Below, piece by piece: positions 1 to 8,259 of a stretch of 64,000 nt of DNA. Source of the DNA: Ruminococcus sp. UBA1394 (lineage in GTDB: Bacteria > Bacillota > Clostridia > Oscillospirales > Ruminococcaceae); contig DBQM01000007.1 of NCBI GenBank assembly GCA_002305725.1, forward strand, positions 24,840-88,839. The letters run 5' to 3'. The notes beneath the pieces are model-generated. The model had not been told where the DNA came from and searched no databases. It saw only the letters and a list, made by a program, of their open reading frames with translations. Both the position numbers and the translations under genes were made by a program. Position 1 is the first letter of the stretch. Each line of letters opens with the position of its first letter.

Positions 1-243
1 TCGTCCCTGACAGTTGATAACTATCATCCTGACTGTCAGAAAGAGGCAGAAAAAATAATTGGCAAAGGCAATTATGAATACTGGCTTATGATGGTTGTAA
101 AAGAAAATCTTAAAGAAAGTACAGTTAATTTAAAAAGCCCTGTTGTAATAAATACAGATAATCATAAAGCAATGCAGATTATTCTTGAAGAAAATTATCC
201 TTTGAGATATCAGCTTTTTAATGACGGAAAGGAGCAGAAGTAA
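1..243 (+). CDS. fliW: FliW flagellar assembly factor, C-terminal part
   Basis: Only the last 80 codons are inside the window; the gene enters from the left edge. The segment has the FliW signature of conserved strands 'SPVVIN' followed by 'NYPLRYQLF' near the end. FliW binds CsrA and sequesters it until flagellin is made, coupling flagellin translation to filament assembly in the cytoplasm. The stop TAA at 241-243 shares its last base with the csrA start, so the two are translationally coupled, the usual fliW-csrA pair of Firmicutes. Family call is by motif and by the neighbour. Confidence 0.85.
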   Translation, partial: SSLTVDNYHPDCQKEAEKIIGKGNYEYWLMMVVKENLKESTVNLKSPVVINTDNHKAMQIILEENYPLRYQLFNDGKEQK

Positions 244-479
244 TGCTTATACTTTCAAGAAAACCCGGAGAAGCACTTGATATTAATGGGAAAATTGAAA
301 TAAAAATCATTGAAGTTAACGGGGATAAGGTGAAAATCGGAATAAATGCGCCCGATGACGTGAAAATATTAAGAAGTGAACTTTGTCAGACAATGGAAAG
401 CAACAAAGACGCTGCATCCGGCGTAAATCCGAAGAAGCTTTTGAGTATGCTGTCAGATATGGAAGAAAAAAATCAGTGA
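243..479 (+). CDS. csrA: Carbon storage regulator CsrA
   Basis: 78 residues, the normal CsrA size. It opens with the family hallmark MLILSRKPGEA and has the beta-strand core 'IEIKIIEV' and 'VKIGINAP', followed by a C-terminal helix. CsrA dimers bind GGA motifs in mRNA leaders; in Firmicutes the main target is flagellin mRNA, and FliW, encoded just upstream and overlapping by one base, antagonises it. The last 7 bases overlap the end of the convergent PilZ-like gene. The C-terminal tail after residue 60 is longer than in minimal CsrA proteins but not unusual. Confidence 0.95.
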   Translation: MLILSRKPGEALDINGKIEIKIIEVNGDKVKIGINAPDDVKILRSELCQTMESNKDAASGVNPKKLLSMLSDMEEKNQ

Positions 480-1108
480 AGATATTTGATCATTTCCAGA
501 TTGCCGAGTTTTATAAAATCAGCAAGTTCCTTTTGCTCCCGTTCTTTAAGTCTGAGAATCTTGTAATTGTATTTTGAATTTTTGCCGAACATAAGACCGT
601 TTGAGGCAATCTGGAGATTGATTTCCGTATCTTTGGAGAAAACAGGCGCTCCGATTCTGAGCTTTATCTGGTCTTCATATTCACACATGATTCTTGAACT
701 GCGGAATGTGATATTTTTCATTGAAAGCGAAGTTATAGTACATTCGTCCCACTTATATACAATTTTATTTTTTGAAAAAATACCTTTCTTCATAACCGGC
801 TTGTAAATTTTTGCTCTCAGAAAAGCAGGCGTTTCCAGAACGTTTTCTGCCCCCGGAATTAAAGTGCATTTTATTGAAATCAGTCTTAAAAGATTTTTTG
901 ATGACAGATAAACTTCGCCGCTGATAATATGAGTTGATGTATTTCCTTCAATGCAGATTATTTTTGCCTCTGTTCCGATTTTTAAAAGAGGAACAAACTG
1001 CGATGAAAATTCAGCATATTTTTCTTTCAGCGAAACTGTAACCTGTCCATATTCAATTATACTATCATCTAATGTTTTTAAAATTGCCTTGCAGTTTGAT
1101 GGAAACAT
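473..1108 (-). CDS. PilZ/YcgR-like protein (degenerate PilZ domain)
   Basis: 211 residues, no signal peptide or membrane segment. Residues 1-100 look like a YcgR-type N-terminal beta domain and residues 110-190 like a PilZ barrel: 'ITSLSMKNITFRSS' matches the D/NxSxxG-type strand and 'IKLRIGAPVF' the next strands. The arginine pair that binds c-di-GMP is not clear, so binding may be lost. Position among flagellar genes fits a flagellar brake, but this is inference. It is convergent with csrA (7-bp overlap) and divergent from the FlgN-like gene. The start has a GGGG ribosome site nine bases upstream. It could also be an unrelated beta-rich protein. Confidence 0.5.
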   Translation of the reverse strand: MFPSNCKAILKTLDDSIIEYGQVTVSLKEKYAEFSSQFVPLLKIGTEAKIICIEGNTSTHIISGEVYLSSKNLLRLISIKCTLIPGAENVLETPAFLRAKIYKPVMKKGIFSKNKIVYKWDECTITSLSMKNITFRSSRIMCEYEDQIKLRIGAPVFSKDTEINLQIASNGLMFGKNSKYNYKILRLKEREQKELADFIKLGNLEMIKYLH

Positions 1109-1142
1109 ACAGAATTACCCCTTAATAAGCTTTTAATAAAAA

Positions 1143-1166
1143 ATAATAGTCACTTCTAACTATTAT
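1143..1166. promoter_or_regulatory. Perfect 8-bp dyad between divergent flagellar genes
   Basis: ATAATAGT and ACTATTAT flank an 8-base spacer in the 104-bp gap between the PilZ-like gene and the FlgN-like gene. It is a candidate operator or small hairpin. No clear -35/-10 pair for either gene was found around it. Confidence 0.3.
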
Positions 1167-1212
1167 AGCATATTTTTCAATAAAATGCAATTTTAAAAGG
1201 AGATTTTGTAAA

Positions 1213-1683
1213 ATGGATATTGAATTTGTAACTGAAAACCAGAAAAGAATAAATAAACTTATCAGCCGTTATGAAGAAATTACCAGAAAACTTCTTGACT
1301 GTGAAGTTGATGATATACTGATTTTAACTGAAAAAAGAAAAGGAATTTCCCAGGAAATCACTAACCTTGACAACCAGATCAGAAACGAATGTGCTGAAAC
1401 TCCGGATGCTTTGTCAGCTTATCTGAACAAATGTGACAGAGGAGAGCTTTCTGATGAACTGAAACAGATTTTTGATCTGAGGCAGGAGTTTAACGGTTAT
1501 GCTTTCAGAATTCAGTCTATGGACCCGGAAATCAGAGAACGCATAAATCTGCTCAGAGATGACCTTGTTGTGAAAATCAAAGAAAACAATTCGGGACATA
1601 ACGCAAAAGCTGCAAAATATGCAAAAGCCGGTGTGTCAAGCGGAAGTGATTTGTTTGTTCCCGAAAATAAAAAATTAATTTAG
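1213..1683 (+). CDS. FlgN-like flagellar chaperone (tentative)
   Basis: 156 residues, highly charged and helical with a long coiled-coil region at about residues 5-60 and 85-130. No catalytic motif is seen. Size, charge and position immediately before fliD and fliS match the FlgN/FliT class of export chaperones, which hold filament-junction or cap proteins before secretion; the sequence itself is too plain to prove this. The start has a good site (AAAAGGAG, nine bases before ATG). The C-terminal tail is rich in Ala, Lys and Gly and may be disordered. Confidence 0.4.
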   Translation: MDIEFVTENQKRINKLISRYEEITRKLLDCEVDDILILTEKRKGISQEITNLDNQIRNECAETPDALSAYLNKCDRGELSDELKQIFDLRQEFNGYAFRIQSMDPEIRERINLLRDDLVVKIKENNSGHNAKAAKYAKAGVSSGSDLFVPENKKLI

Positions 1684-1685
1684 AC

Positions 1686-1712
1686 TTTATTTTTTGAGTT
1701 TTCTTACGATAT
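1686..1712 (+). promoter_or_regulatory. Possible sigma-28 (SigD) type promoter of fliD
   Basis: TTTA (1686-1689), 15 bases, then TACGATAT (1705-1712) resembles TAAA-N15-GCCGATAT. The CGATAT part is exact and the upstream part is poor. It lies just after the FlgN-like stop and 40 bases before fliD, and late flagellar genes are classic SigD targets. Confidence 0.35.
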
Positions 1713-1751
1713 ATATTATAAGAATAAAATTCAAATGAGGAGGAATATACC

Positions 1752-4106
1752 ATGCAAGTAGATTCAAGTTCATCAAGTACATATACAAATGCTTCTTACA
1801 GTAATAAAGGTATGTCAGGAATGTATTCCGGAATTGATACTGAAAGTCTGGTTGAAAGTATGCTTTCCGGCATTCAGACTAAAATAGACAAGCAGAATCA
1901 GGCAAAGCAGCAGCTGCTTTGGAAACAGGAAATTTACAGAAGTGTAATTACTGATATTAACAGTTTTCAGTCTAAATATTTCAGTCTCACTTCATCAACA
2001 AGTTTAAGACTGTCGTCTTTTTATGATACAATGAAAACTTCATGCTCTTCATCAGCTGCTAAAGTAACAGCCGGTTCAGGAGCAATTGACGGAGACTTTA
2101 GTATGCAGGTTGCAAGACTTGCAACTGCTTCAAGCGTTACTTCTTCAAAAGTCGGAACAGGTGAGGTTGCAACTTCAACAGCAAAGGCTGACAGCTTTGA
2201 ATACAGCAGAACTGTTGATATCAAGATTGGTGACGATGTAAAAACTGTTGACCTGAAAGGTGCCGATACAGCAGATGAAATATGCAGCAGAATCAACACA
2301 GCTGCCGGATTTGACCTTGTGTCAGCTAAAACTGAAACTGTTAAAATCTATAAAGATGATGACGGAAACGAACTTACATATAATGAAACCGAAGACAAAT
2401 ATTATGATAAGGACGGCAATGAATTTACCGGAAACGTAACTGAAACTGAAGAAGAAAAGGTCATTGGACTGAAATTCTCAGCAGATTCTGAGTTTGAAAT
2501 TTCCGGTTCATCTGCCGGTATGTCAATTCTTGGTCTTGGCGGTACTGTTAAATCTGCAGCTGCTAAAGATGAAGACGGCAATGAAATCGAAGGAAAGTTT
2601 GAAACTGAATCAAGCTCTGTAAATACACAGTTGGCTGAAGTCGGAAAGGTTAATGGTACTGTTGATATTACTCTTGACGGAGTAAAGAAATCCATTTCTG
2701 TTACAGAAAATGAATCAATGGCTGATTTTCAGAAAAAAGTTCAGTCAGCATTCGGAAACTCAGTTCAGTTTACTAATGATAACGGACAGTGGAAAATGTC
2801 AGTTGCCGGTACGGGCAGAAGTATTACTATGTCTGCCAGTGCTGATACAATGGAAGCAATAGGTTTTGCAAAGGGCACAACTACTGTTTCAAATCAGCTT
2901 GTAAGAACTGATACTATCGGCAAGCTTGGAATTGGCGATGAAACTGATACAGATACAAAATATACTTTCAGTGTAAACGGAAAAGAGATTGAGTATACTG
3001 CTGCTGATACGGTTTCGTCTATAATGAATAAAATCAATTCAAGCGATGCGGGAGTAAAAATATCCTATGACGAACTGAGCGATAAATTTAAAATTCAGGC
3101 GGATTCTACAGGAAGCGGATATGATATCAGCATAACCGGAGATGATGAAGGACTGTTTTCAAAGCTTGGATTCTCAGTTGATGCATCAGGCAGTCTTGAC
3201 AGTTCCACAGTAAAGGCAGGACAGAATGCGGTTGTCAATATCAATGGTGTTACTGTTGAAAGAGCCAATAATGACTTTACATATAACGGACTTACAATTT
3301 CACTCAAATCAACAACAGGTACTTACGAAACAAATGCTGACGGCTCTTTTGCTGAAAACAGTGACGGTACAATCAAGGCAGCTGCCGGAACAATTGAAAA
3401 TAAGGCAGAGGTTTCTACTTCAAGAGATGTTGACAAAATCGTAGACACTCTTAAATCATTTGTAGAGGACTATAATTCTCTGATTGAGAAACTTAATAAG
3501 TATACTCATGAAGAAGCTTCCTATAAATCTTATGCTCCGCTTACAGACGCTCAGAAAAAGGAAATGAGCGAAAAGGAGATAGAACTCTGGGAAGAAAAGG
3601 CAAAAGAAGGTCTGCTCAGAAATGATAAGGATGTTTCAACATTCCTGAGCGATATGCGTTCAGCGATGTATACAAATACCGGAACCAAGCTTGTTCTTTC
3701 CAATATCGGAATCAATTCAAGCTCACAGTGGTCTGATTACGGAAAGCTTTCAATTGATGAAGATAAACTTAAAAGCGCTCTCCAGACTGACGCTGCAAGT
3801 GTTAAGGAACTTTTTGTCGGAGATAACGGACTTGCAACAAGACTTAATAAAATCTGTGATAAGGCTGCAAGTACAAGCTCAGGCAGTCCTGGTGCACTTG
3901 TTTCACTTGCCGGTGTAGCAGGCAAGGGTACTGAAAATGATAACACCATTAAAGACCAGCTTGATTCTATTTCTAAAAAACTGGAATCTCTTAAATTAGT
4001 TTATGAAAAGAGAAAAGAAAGATACTGGAATCAGTTTAATGCAATGGAATCAGCTTTGGCGAATATGGATTCTCAGAGCTCATGGCTCACTAATATGATG
4101 GGATGA
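1752..4106 (+). CDS. fliD: Flagellar filament cap protein FliD (HAP2)
   Basis: 784 residues. FliD caps the filament tip outside the cell and folds exported flagellin. The N-terminal helix region 'GMYSGIDTESLVESMLS' and the C-terminal part after residue 560 ('VDTLKSFVEDYNSLIEKLN', then the terminal coiled coil ending in SSWLTNMMG) are the conserved D0/D1 parts. Flagellin-hook-type strands occur at about residues 410-520. It is far longer than the 450-500 residue FliD of Bacillus because of inserted, Ser/Thr/Asp-rich variable domains at about 190-400. No Sec signal is present, as expected for type III export. Start is supported by GAGGAGG nine bases upstream. fliS follows 20 bases later. Confidence 0.92.
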   Translation: MQVDSSSSSTYTNASYSNKGMSGMYSGIDTESLVESMLSGIQTKIDKQNQAKQQLLWKQEIYRSVITDINSFQSKYFSLTSSTSLRLSSFYDTMKTSCSSSAAKVTAGSGAIDGDFSMQVARLATASSVTSSKVGTGEVATSTAKADSFEYSRTVDIKIGDDVKTVDLKGADTADEICSRINTAAGFDLVSAKTETVKIYKDDDGNELTYNETEDKYYDKDGNEFTGNVTETEEEKVIGLKFSADSEFEISGSSAGMSILGLGGTVKSAAAKDEDGNEIEGKFETESSSVNTQLAEVGKVNGTVDITLDGVKKSISVTENESMADFQKKVQSAFGNSVQFTNDNGQWKMSVAGTGRSITMSASADTMEAIGFAKGTTTVSNQLVRTDTIGKLGIGDETDTDTKYTFSVNGKEIEYTAADTVSSIMNKINSSDAGVKISYDELSDKFKIQADSTGSGYDISITGDDEGLFSKLGFSVDASGSLDSSTVKAGQNAVVNINGVTVERANNDFTYNGLTISLKSTTGTYETNADGSFAENSDGTIKAAAGTIENKAEVSTSRDVDKIVDTLKSFVEDYNSLIEKLNKYTHEEASYKSYAPLTDAQKKEMSEKEIELWEEKAKEGLLRNDKDVSTFLSDMRSAMYTNTGTKLVLSNIGINSSSQWSDYGKLSIDEDKLKSALQTDAASVKELFVGDNGLATRLNKICDKAASTSSGSPGALVSLAGVAGKGTENDNTIKDQLDSISKKLESLKLVYEKRKERYWNQFNAMESALANMDSQSSWLTNMMG

Positions 4107-4126
4107 TAATTGGAAGGGGATATTAA

Positions 4127-4504
4127 ATGCCAGCAGTTAATCCTTATGAAGAATATAAAAAGCAGTCAATTATGACAATGACTCAGGGAGAACTTGTGGT
4201 ACAGCTGTTCAGAGGCTGTTCAAAGAGGCTGAATTTAGCTGTTTTGTACATGGAGGAAAATAATTCTGAAAAAGCAGAAGAAGCACTTTATAAAGCACAG
4301 AGGATTTTAAATTATCTTAATGCGTCGCTTGACAGAAGTATTGAAATTTCTTCCAATCTGCACGCTTTGTATGATTATTTTATAAGAATGGTTGTAAAAG
4401 CAAAAATTAAAATGGACCCTGAAATCGTAAAGGAAATTATTCCTATGGTTGACGGTCTTGGAGATTCTTTCCAGGAAGCTGAAAGAATTGTTCACAAAAA
4501 ATAA
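4127..4504 (+). CDS. fliS: Flagellin export chaperone FliS
   Basis: 125 residues, all-helical. Starts 'NPYEEYKKQSIMTMTQGELV', the FliS pattern, followed by 'LFRGCSKRLNLA' and a C-terminal helix pair. FliS binds the disordered C-terminus of flagellin in the cytoplasm, prevents polymerisation and delivers it to the export gate. It directly follows fliD in the usual order and has its own GGAAGGGG ribosome site. A strong terminator follows 6 bases after the stop, closing the flagellar operon. Confidence 0.92.
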   Translation: MPAVNPYEEYKKQSIMTMTQGELVVQLFRGCSKRLNLAVLYMEENNSEKAEEALYKAQRILNYLNASLDRSIEISSNLHALYDYFIRMVVKAKIKMDPEIVKEIIPMVDGLGDSFQEAERIVHKK

Positions 4505-4509
4505 TATTT

Positions 4510-4548
4510 ATCCGGTTCATGCAGCATGAACCGGATTTTTATTTTTTT
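4510..4548 (+). terminator. Intrinsic terminator after fliS
   Basis: A 12-bp perfect stem (ATCCGGTTCATG at 4510-4521 with its complement at 4525-4536) and tight loop are followed by a T-rich tail. Confidence 0.92.
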
Positions 4549-4550
4549 GC

Positions 4551-4579
4551 TTGACAAAAGACTTATTTAGTGTTAAAAT
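4551..4579 (+). promoter_or_regulatory. Sigma-A promoter of the zinc operon
   Basis: TTGACA (4551-4556), 17-bp spacer, TAAAAT (4574-4579). It starts immediately after the fliS terminator. Transcription would begin near 4586, which fixes the regulator start at the internal ATG 4621 rather than upstream codons lying inside the promoter. Confidence 0.8.
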
Positions 4580-4620
4580 TGAAAATGGTTATTAATTTTG
4601 TTTTTGATGGATGTGAAAAA

Positions 4621-5037
4621 ATGCGACCCTCTGATTATAAAACCAGGCAAAAAGAAAAAATACTGAATTATTTGAAAGAAAATAGTGATAAGCACGTTAC
4701 AGCTGCTCAGATAATTTCATATCTCAGCAGCGGAGATGAGTCAGTTGGCTCTGCAACGGTTTACAGGTATCTGGACAAGCTTGTGAGCAACAATATAGTA
4801 AGAAAATACTATCTTGATGAAAAAACCGGTGCGTGCTATCAGTTTGCCGAAAATAATCAGGAATGCCATGAACATTTTCACCTTAAATGTATTGGCTGCG
4901 GCAGACTGTATCATATCGACTGTTCATATATGAAGGCTCTCAGCGGACATATTTTTGAACATCATGGTTTTAAAGTGGATAATTCAAAAACAGTTTTATA
5001 TGGAAAGTGTGATGAGTGTGAAAAGAAAAATATATAG
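4621..5037 (+). CDS. Fur-family metalloregulator, probably Zur
   Basis: 138 residues. Winged helix at about 1-75 ('ATVYRYLDKLV' is the recognition region) and C-terminal dimerisation and metal domain with two CxxC pairs ('KCIGC' and 'KCDEC') that form the structural zinc site, and a HEHFHLKC metal-sensing segment. Represses target genes when metal is bound. Zinc specificity is inferred from the co-transcribed ZnuA and ZnuB. The chosen start lies downstream of the promoter; earlier in-frame codons would sit in or at the promoter. The end overlaps the start of the ZnuA gene by 26 bases. Confidence 0.85.
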   Translation: MRPSDYKTRQKEKILNYLKENSDKHVTAAQIISYLSSGDESVGSATVYRYLDKLVSNNIVRKYYLDEKTGACYQFAENNQECHEHFHLKCIGCGRLYHIDCSYMKALSGHIFEHHGFKVDNSKTVLYGKCDECEKKNI

Positions 5038-5953
5038 GATAATGTCAGTAATTATTTCGGTTGTTATGTTCTGCCTGTTTACAGCCTGCGGAAATGAAAC
5101 TGCTGAGGATAACAGCAGGCTGAAAATTGTTGCTACCTTGTTTCCGCAATATGATTTTGCAAAGCAGATAACAGGTGATAATGCTGAAGTTACACTTCTT
5201 CTGACACCCGGTTCGGAAAGTCATACCTACGAGCCGACTCCCAAGGACGTTTCAAAAATCCAGCAGGCTGATATATTTCTCTATATAGGCGGCGAATCTG
5301 AGGTGTGGGTCGATGAAGTTTTAGAATCGGCACAGAATAAAAATCTTAAAACGGTCAGATTAATGGATTATATAAATCCGATTGAAGAGTCCCACGAAGA
5401 AGATGAACACGACCATGATGAAACGGAATATGACGAACACATTTTTACTTCTCTGAGAAACTCACAGGTTTTACTGGATGAAATCTGCAATGCAGTCTGT
5501 GAAGAAGATAAGGAAAATGAAGAAATCTACAAAAAGAACACAGAGGCTTATTCTGAAAAAATATCTGAACTTGATACAAAGTTTACTGATATGGTAAATA
5601 ATGCCCAAAGAAAGACTGTTGTTTTCGGCGACAGATTCCCTTTTGCTTATTTTGCAAAAGATTACGGTCTGGACTGCCACGCTGCGTTTTCCGGCTGCAG
5701 CTCTGAAACTGAGGCAAGCTCTGCCACGATTTCTTCGCTTATTGATATAGTAAAAAAAGATAATGTCCCGACTGTTTTTTATATTGAGTTTTCGTCACAG
5801 TCAATTGCCAGTAAAATTGCAGACGCTTCCGGAGCTAAGACAGCGCTGCTTCATTCATGCCATAATATATCAAAGGAAGACCTTGAAAACGGTACAACTT
5901 ATGTGGACCTTATGACGCAGAATTACCAGAATCTTTCGGAGGCACTTAACTGA
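5012..5953 (+). CDS. znuA: Zinc ABC transporter substrate-binding lipoprotein (ZnuA/AdcA type)
   Basis: 313 residues from ATG 5012, chosen because it gives a basic n-region (KRKIYR) before the hydrophobic segment; a later ATG at 5042 would lack it. A lipobox-like FTAC lies near residue 30, so the protein should be a membrane-anchored lipoprotein. The cluster A-I fold starts 'KIVATLFPQYDFAKQI', the conserved metal ligand is the His in 'SHTYEP', and a His/Asp/Glu-rich loop around residues 125-145 (EDEHDHDE) is typical of zinc binders. It overlaps the regulator end and is followed two bases later by the permease gene. Confidence 0.9.
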   Translation: MSVKRKIYRIMSVIISVVMFCLFTACGNETAEDNSRLKIVATLFPQYDFAKQITGDNAEVTLLLTPGSESHTYEPTPKDVSKIQQADIFLYIGGESEVWVDEVLESAQNKNLKTVRLMDYINPIEESHEEDEHDHDETEYDEHIFTSLRNSQVLLDEICNAVCEEDKENEEIYKKNTEAYSEKISELDTKFTDMVNNAQRKTVVFGDRFPFAYFAKDYGLDCHAAFSGCSSETEASSATISSLIDIVKKDNVPTVFYIEFSSQSIASKIADASGAKTALLHSCHNISKEDLENGTTYVDLMTQNYQNLSEALN

Positions 5954-5954
5954 T

Positions 5955-6794
5955 ATGATTGATGAACTGATATCTATGATGACGCCGGAATTTGTAAGCT
6001 ATATTCTTATTCCGGCGCTTATCGGCGGCGTTGCTGTAACTCTTTGCTCTGCTCTGCTTGGAGTGAGCCTTGTGCTGAAACGCTATTCTATGATAGGGGA
6101 CGGACTTTCCCATGTGGGATACGGCGCTCTTTCGGTTGCGGCAGTAATGAATCTTGCGCCTCTTAAAGTGGCATTGCCTGTTGTAATTGCGGCGGCTTTT
6201 ATACTGCTGAGAATGAATGATAACAGTAAACTGAAGGGGGATTCGGCAATTGCTGTATTTTCCACAACTGCTCTTGCAATAGGAATACTTGTTTCATCAA
6301 AGGCTGGTCTTACAAATGACGTGAGCCACTATATGTTCGGCAGTATACTTGCAATGGACCATAATGATGTGATTCTCAGCGTTGTACTGTCTGTGCTGGT
6401 GCTTATTACATTTATTGTTTTCTATAACAAGATTTTCGCTGTGACGTTTGATGAAAACTTTTCAAGAGCCTCGGGAATGAAAGTGAACTTTTATAAAATG
6501 CTCATAGCACTTCTTACAGCTGTAACAGTTGTGCTGGGAATGATGATGATGGGCGCACTGCTCATATCCAGCCTTATAATCTTTCCGGCTGTAACATCAA
6601 TGAGGATTTTCCGCAGTTTCAGAGCTGTTGTGGTTTCCTCTGCAATTGTTTCGGTTGTCTGCTTCCTGCTGGGATTTTTTATTTCACTCCTTTTCGATAC
6701 TGCGCCGGGAGCAAGCGTTGTAATTGTTAATGTTACAGTATTCGGACTGTTTTCGCTTATCGGATTTCTGCGTACCCTTGGCAAAAAGGCGTAA
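5955..6794 (+). CDS. znuB: Zinc ABC transporter permease (ZnuB family)
   Basis: 279 residues with about eight hydrophobic segments. Family landmarks include 'MIGDGLSHVGYGAL' near residue 48 and 'MMGALLISSLIIFPAVTSM' near residue 198, typical of the ABC-3 permease family. It forms the membrane channel through which zinc delivered by ZnuA passes. The start codon follows the znuA stop by one base, so the genes are coupled. No ATP-binding subunit (ZnuC) is encoded between or after these genes, which is unusual; an ATPase encoded elsewhere must complete the transporter. Confidence 0.9.
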   Translation: MIDELISMMTPEFVSYILIPALIGGVAVTLCSALLGVSLVLKRYSMIGDGLSHVGYGALSVAAVMNLAPLKVALPVVIAAAFILLRMNDNSKLKGDSAIAVFSTTALAIGILVSSKAGLTNDVSHYMFGSILAMDHNDVILSVVLSVLVLITFIVFYNKIFAVTFDENFSRASGMKVNFYKMLIALLTAVTVVLGMMMMGALLISSLIIFPAVTSMRIFRSFRAVVVSSAIVSVVCFLLGFFISLLFDTAPGASVVIVNVTVFGLFSLIGFLRTLGKKA

Positions 6795-6803
6795 TTATGT
6801 ATA

Positions 6804-6840
6804 CCGGAAACGCTTTCTTTGAAGTGTTTCCGTAAATTGT
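6804..6840. terminator. Terminator after znuB, shared with a small minus-strand gene
   Basis: CGGAAACGCTT pairs with AAGTGTTTCCG (one G-U pair) around a 5-6 base loop, followed by a weak T tract. It lies between two converging genes and may act in both directions. Confidence 0.6.
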
Positions 6841-6841
6841 T

Positions 6842-6994
6842 TTATTGCTGCTTTATGCTTTTTATATCGTTTCCCGGAGTGTTCTGAGTCTGAACATTGC
6901 TTTCAGCTGCAGCTCTGTAGGAAATGATCTGCGGGTTTACTGTTTTTGGAATGTAGATTTTTGTCTTTTTTTCGCAGTGTACTTTTCTTGTCAT
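6842..6994 (-). CDS. Small hypothetical protein, 50 aa
   Basis: An open frame of 50 codons starts at ATG 6994 with AAAGGAG twelve bases upstream and ends with TAA next to the shared terminator. The product is basic at the N-terminus (MTRKVHCEKKTKIYIPK), has one Cys, no membrane segment and a polar Gln/Asn-rich tail. It is not similar to anything I recognise. The good ribosome site and placement against a terminator argue for a real gene; its small size argues for caution. Confidence 0.45.
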   Translation of the reverse strand: MTRKVHCEKKTKIYIPKTVNPQIISYRAAAESNVQTQNTPGNDIKSIKQQ

Positions 6995-7092
6995 AATATT
7001 AAGCGCTCCTTTAAAAAATAATTACATTAATAGTATGATAGCAAGGAACAATTTTATTTCATGAAAAAAATGAAAATTTTTTGGAGGTTATG

Positions 7093-7623
7093 TTGAAAAA
7101 TACAAAATTGATTTCAGTAATATTAAAAGGCTTTGCAGTCCTTGTATTTGCAGAAATTTTATGCCTTTTTATTGATCTGACGCTGGCTTTTTCGGGTTCA
7201 GTACTGTTTAAAATTATTTCAGTTTTCTGTACAAGCGTTATTTTTATCGGTCTGATATGTAATTATGCTTATAATACAGCTAAAAATGATCTGGTCATTC
7301 AGCGAAGAATGAATGTAAAACTGCCTGTTTACAGGTGTTCTGCAGCCGGCGGTTTTCTGTCGTTGCCTTATATTATTTTCTGGGTTGTTCTTGTGCTATC
7401 AAAAAACGGTATTTCCGGTGACTTCTATAAAGCATATAAACTGATAAACGGTCAGTTTCTCCAGCTTTATAACCTGCTGAACAGCGGGACTGATGTGAAA
7501 TCTCTCAGCACTTCGGCTTTGGTTATTATGCTTTTGCTGACACTTGTGCCGTTTGTTTCGTTTGTTATTGCTTATCAGCTTACTTATAAAGGCATTGATG
7601 TAGAGAGTATACAGTATAAATAA
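7093..7623 (+). CDS. Four-helix membrane protein (DUF2975-like)
   Basis: About 176-177 residues with four hydrophobic segments at roughly 8-35, 40-62, 80-105 and 145-168. The layout is that of the DUF2975 family of small membrane proteins, whose function is not known; family membership is tentative. The GGAGG at 7083-7087 is only two bases before ATG 7090 but five before TTG 7093, so TTG is the likelier start and ATG 7090 the alternative. DUF2975 genes often sit next to an XRE regulator, but none is adjacent here. A terminator follows directly. Confidence 0.55.
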   Translation: MKNTKLISVILKGFAVLVFAEILCLFIDLTLAFSGSVLFKIISVFCTSVIFIGLICNYAYNTAKNDLVIQRRMNVKLPVYRCSAAGGFLSLPYIIFWVVLVLSKNGISGDFYKAYKLINGQFLQLYNLLNSGTDVKSLSTSALVIMLLLTLVPFVSFVIAYQLTYKGIDVESIQYK

Positions 7624-7630
7624 TAAAAAT

Positions 7631-7672
7631 AAAAGTCAAGGGTATTGTTTAGAACATACTCTTGACTTTTTT
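7631..7672 (+). terminator. Intrinsic terminator after the DUF2975-like gene
   Basis: 15-bp stem (AAAAGTCAAGGGTAT with one wobble against ATACTCTTGACTTTT) and a T run. Its 3' arm contains the -35 box of the next promoter. Confidence 0.85.
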
Positions 7673-7690
7673 ATTTGTGAATGATATAAT
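7662..7690 (+). promoter_or_regulatory. Sigma-A promoter nested in the preceding terminator
   Basis: TTGACT (7662-7667), 17 bases, TATAAT (7685-7690). The -35 hexamer lies in the 3' arm of the terminator stem. It drives the DUF6323-like gene at 7793 with a leader of about 95 bases. Confidence 0.75.
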
Positions 7691-7792
7691 ATAAGTACCC
7701 AACATACAATTATAACTGTAATCATATTTATTATATCATAGTTTAGTTAAAAAGTCAATAGTCAAAATAAACAAACTTTAGGAGGATGTTTT

Positions 7793-8248
7793 ATGAATTT
7801 TGATTTAATTACAATGTTTCAGTCAGATGATTCTGCCATTGAAAAAGTGAAATCAGAAATACTGGATACAAATTCAAAGTCTGCTGAATACGGACTGACG
7901 CTTTCTGAACAGGATGCGGAGATGATTCTGAGGGCAGATTTCAATGCTTTGTCCGAACAGGAAAGAATAAATTTCGGCAGGAGTATAGCACCCCGAATGA
8001 TTGAAAAGTTTATGCAAAGCTCATATATTGCACCTTCTGAATATGCTGAAACGATTGCTGAACTGATAAATATTTTTTATGAGGTCAAGGAGGATAGCTA
8101 TGACATTCTGACCGATGATGAGATAATTGATGTTATGTACAGCTTTTTTGAAAAGGAAAGCGGCGGCAGTCTTGAGGTTTTGCAGAACCGTGATATGGAT
8201 CTGCTTTGCCGTAAAATCAGAAACATGGCAAATGGCATTACAGAATAA
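7793..8248 (+). CDS. DUF6323-like hypothetical protein
   Basis: 151 residues, soluble, acidic and helical. Features I associate from memory with DUF6323 of Clostridia are 'YGLTLSEQDAEMIL' near residue 33 and a C-terminal 'DDEIIDVMYSFFE' with 'GGSLEVLQ'. Function unknown. It has a strong ribosome site (TTAGGAGGATG) and its own promoter, and the next gene follows after 11 bases, the usual pairing with DUF6179. No enzymatic motif is visible. Confidence 0.6.
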   Translation: MNFDLITMFQSDDSAIEKVKSEILDTNSKSAEYGLTLSEQDAEMILRADFNALSEQERINFGRSIAPRMIEKFMQSSYIAPSEYAETIAELINIFYEVKEDSYDILTDDEIIDVMYSFFEKESGGSLEVLQNRDMDLLCRKIRNMANGITE

Positions 8249-8259
8249 CAGGGGGAACT

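Noticed and set aside
4570..4620. Longer start of the Fur-family regulator
   Set aside because: The upstream codons lie in the -10 box and transcription start region of its promoter.
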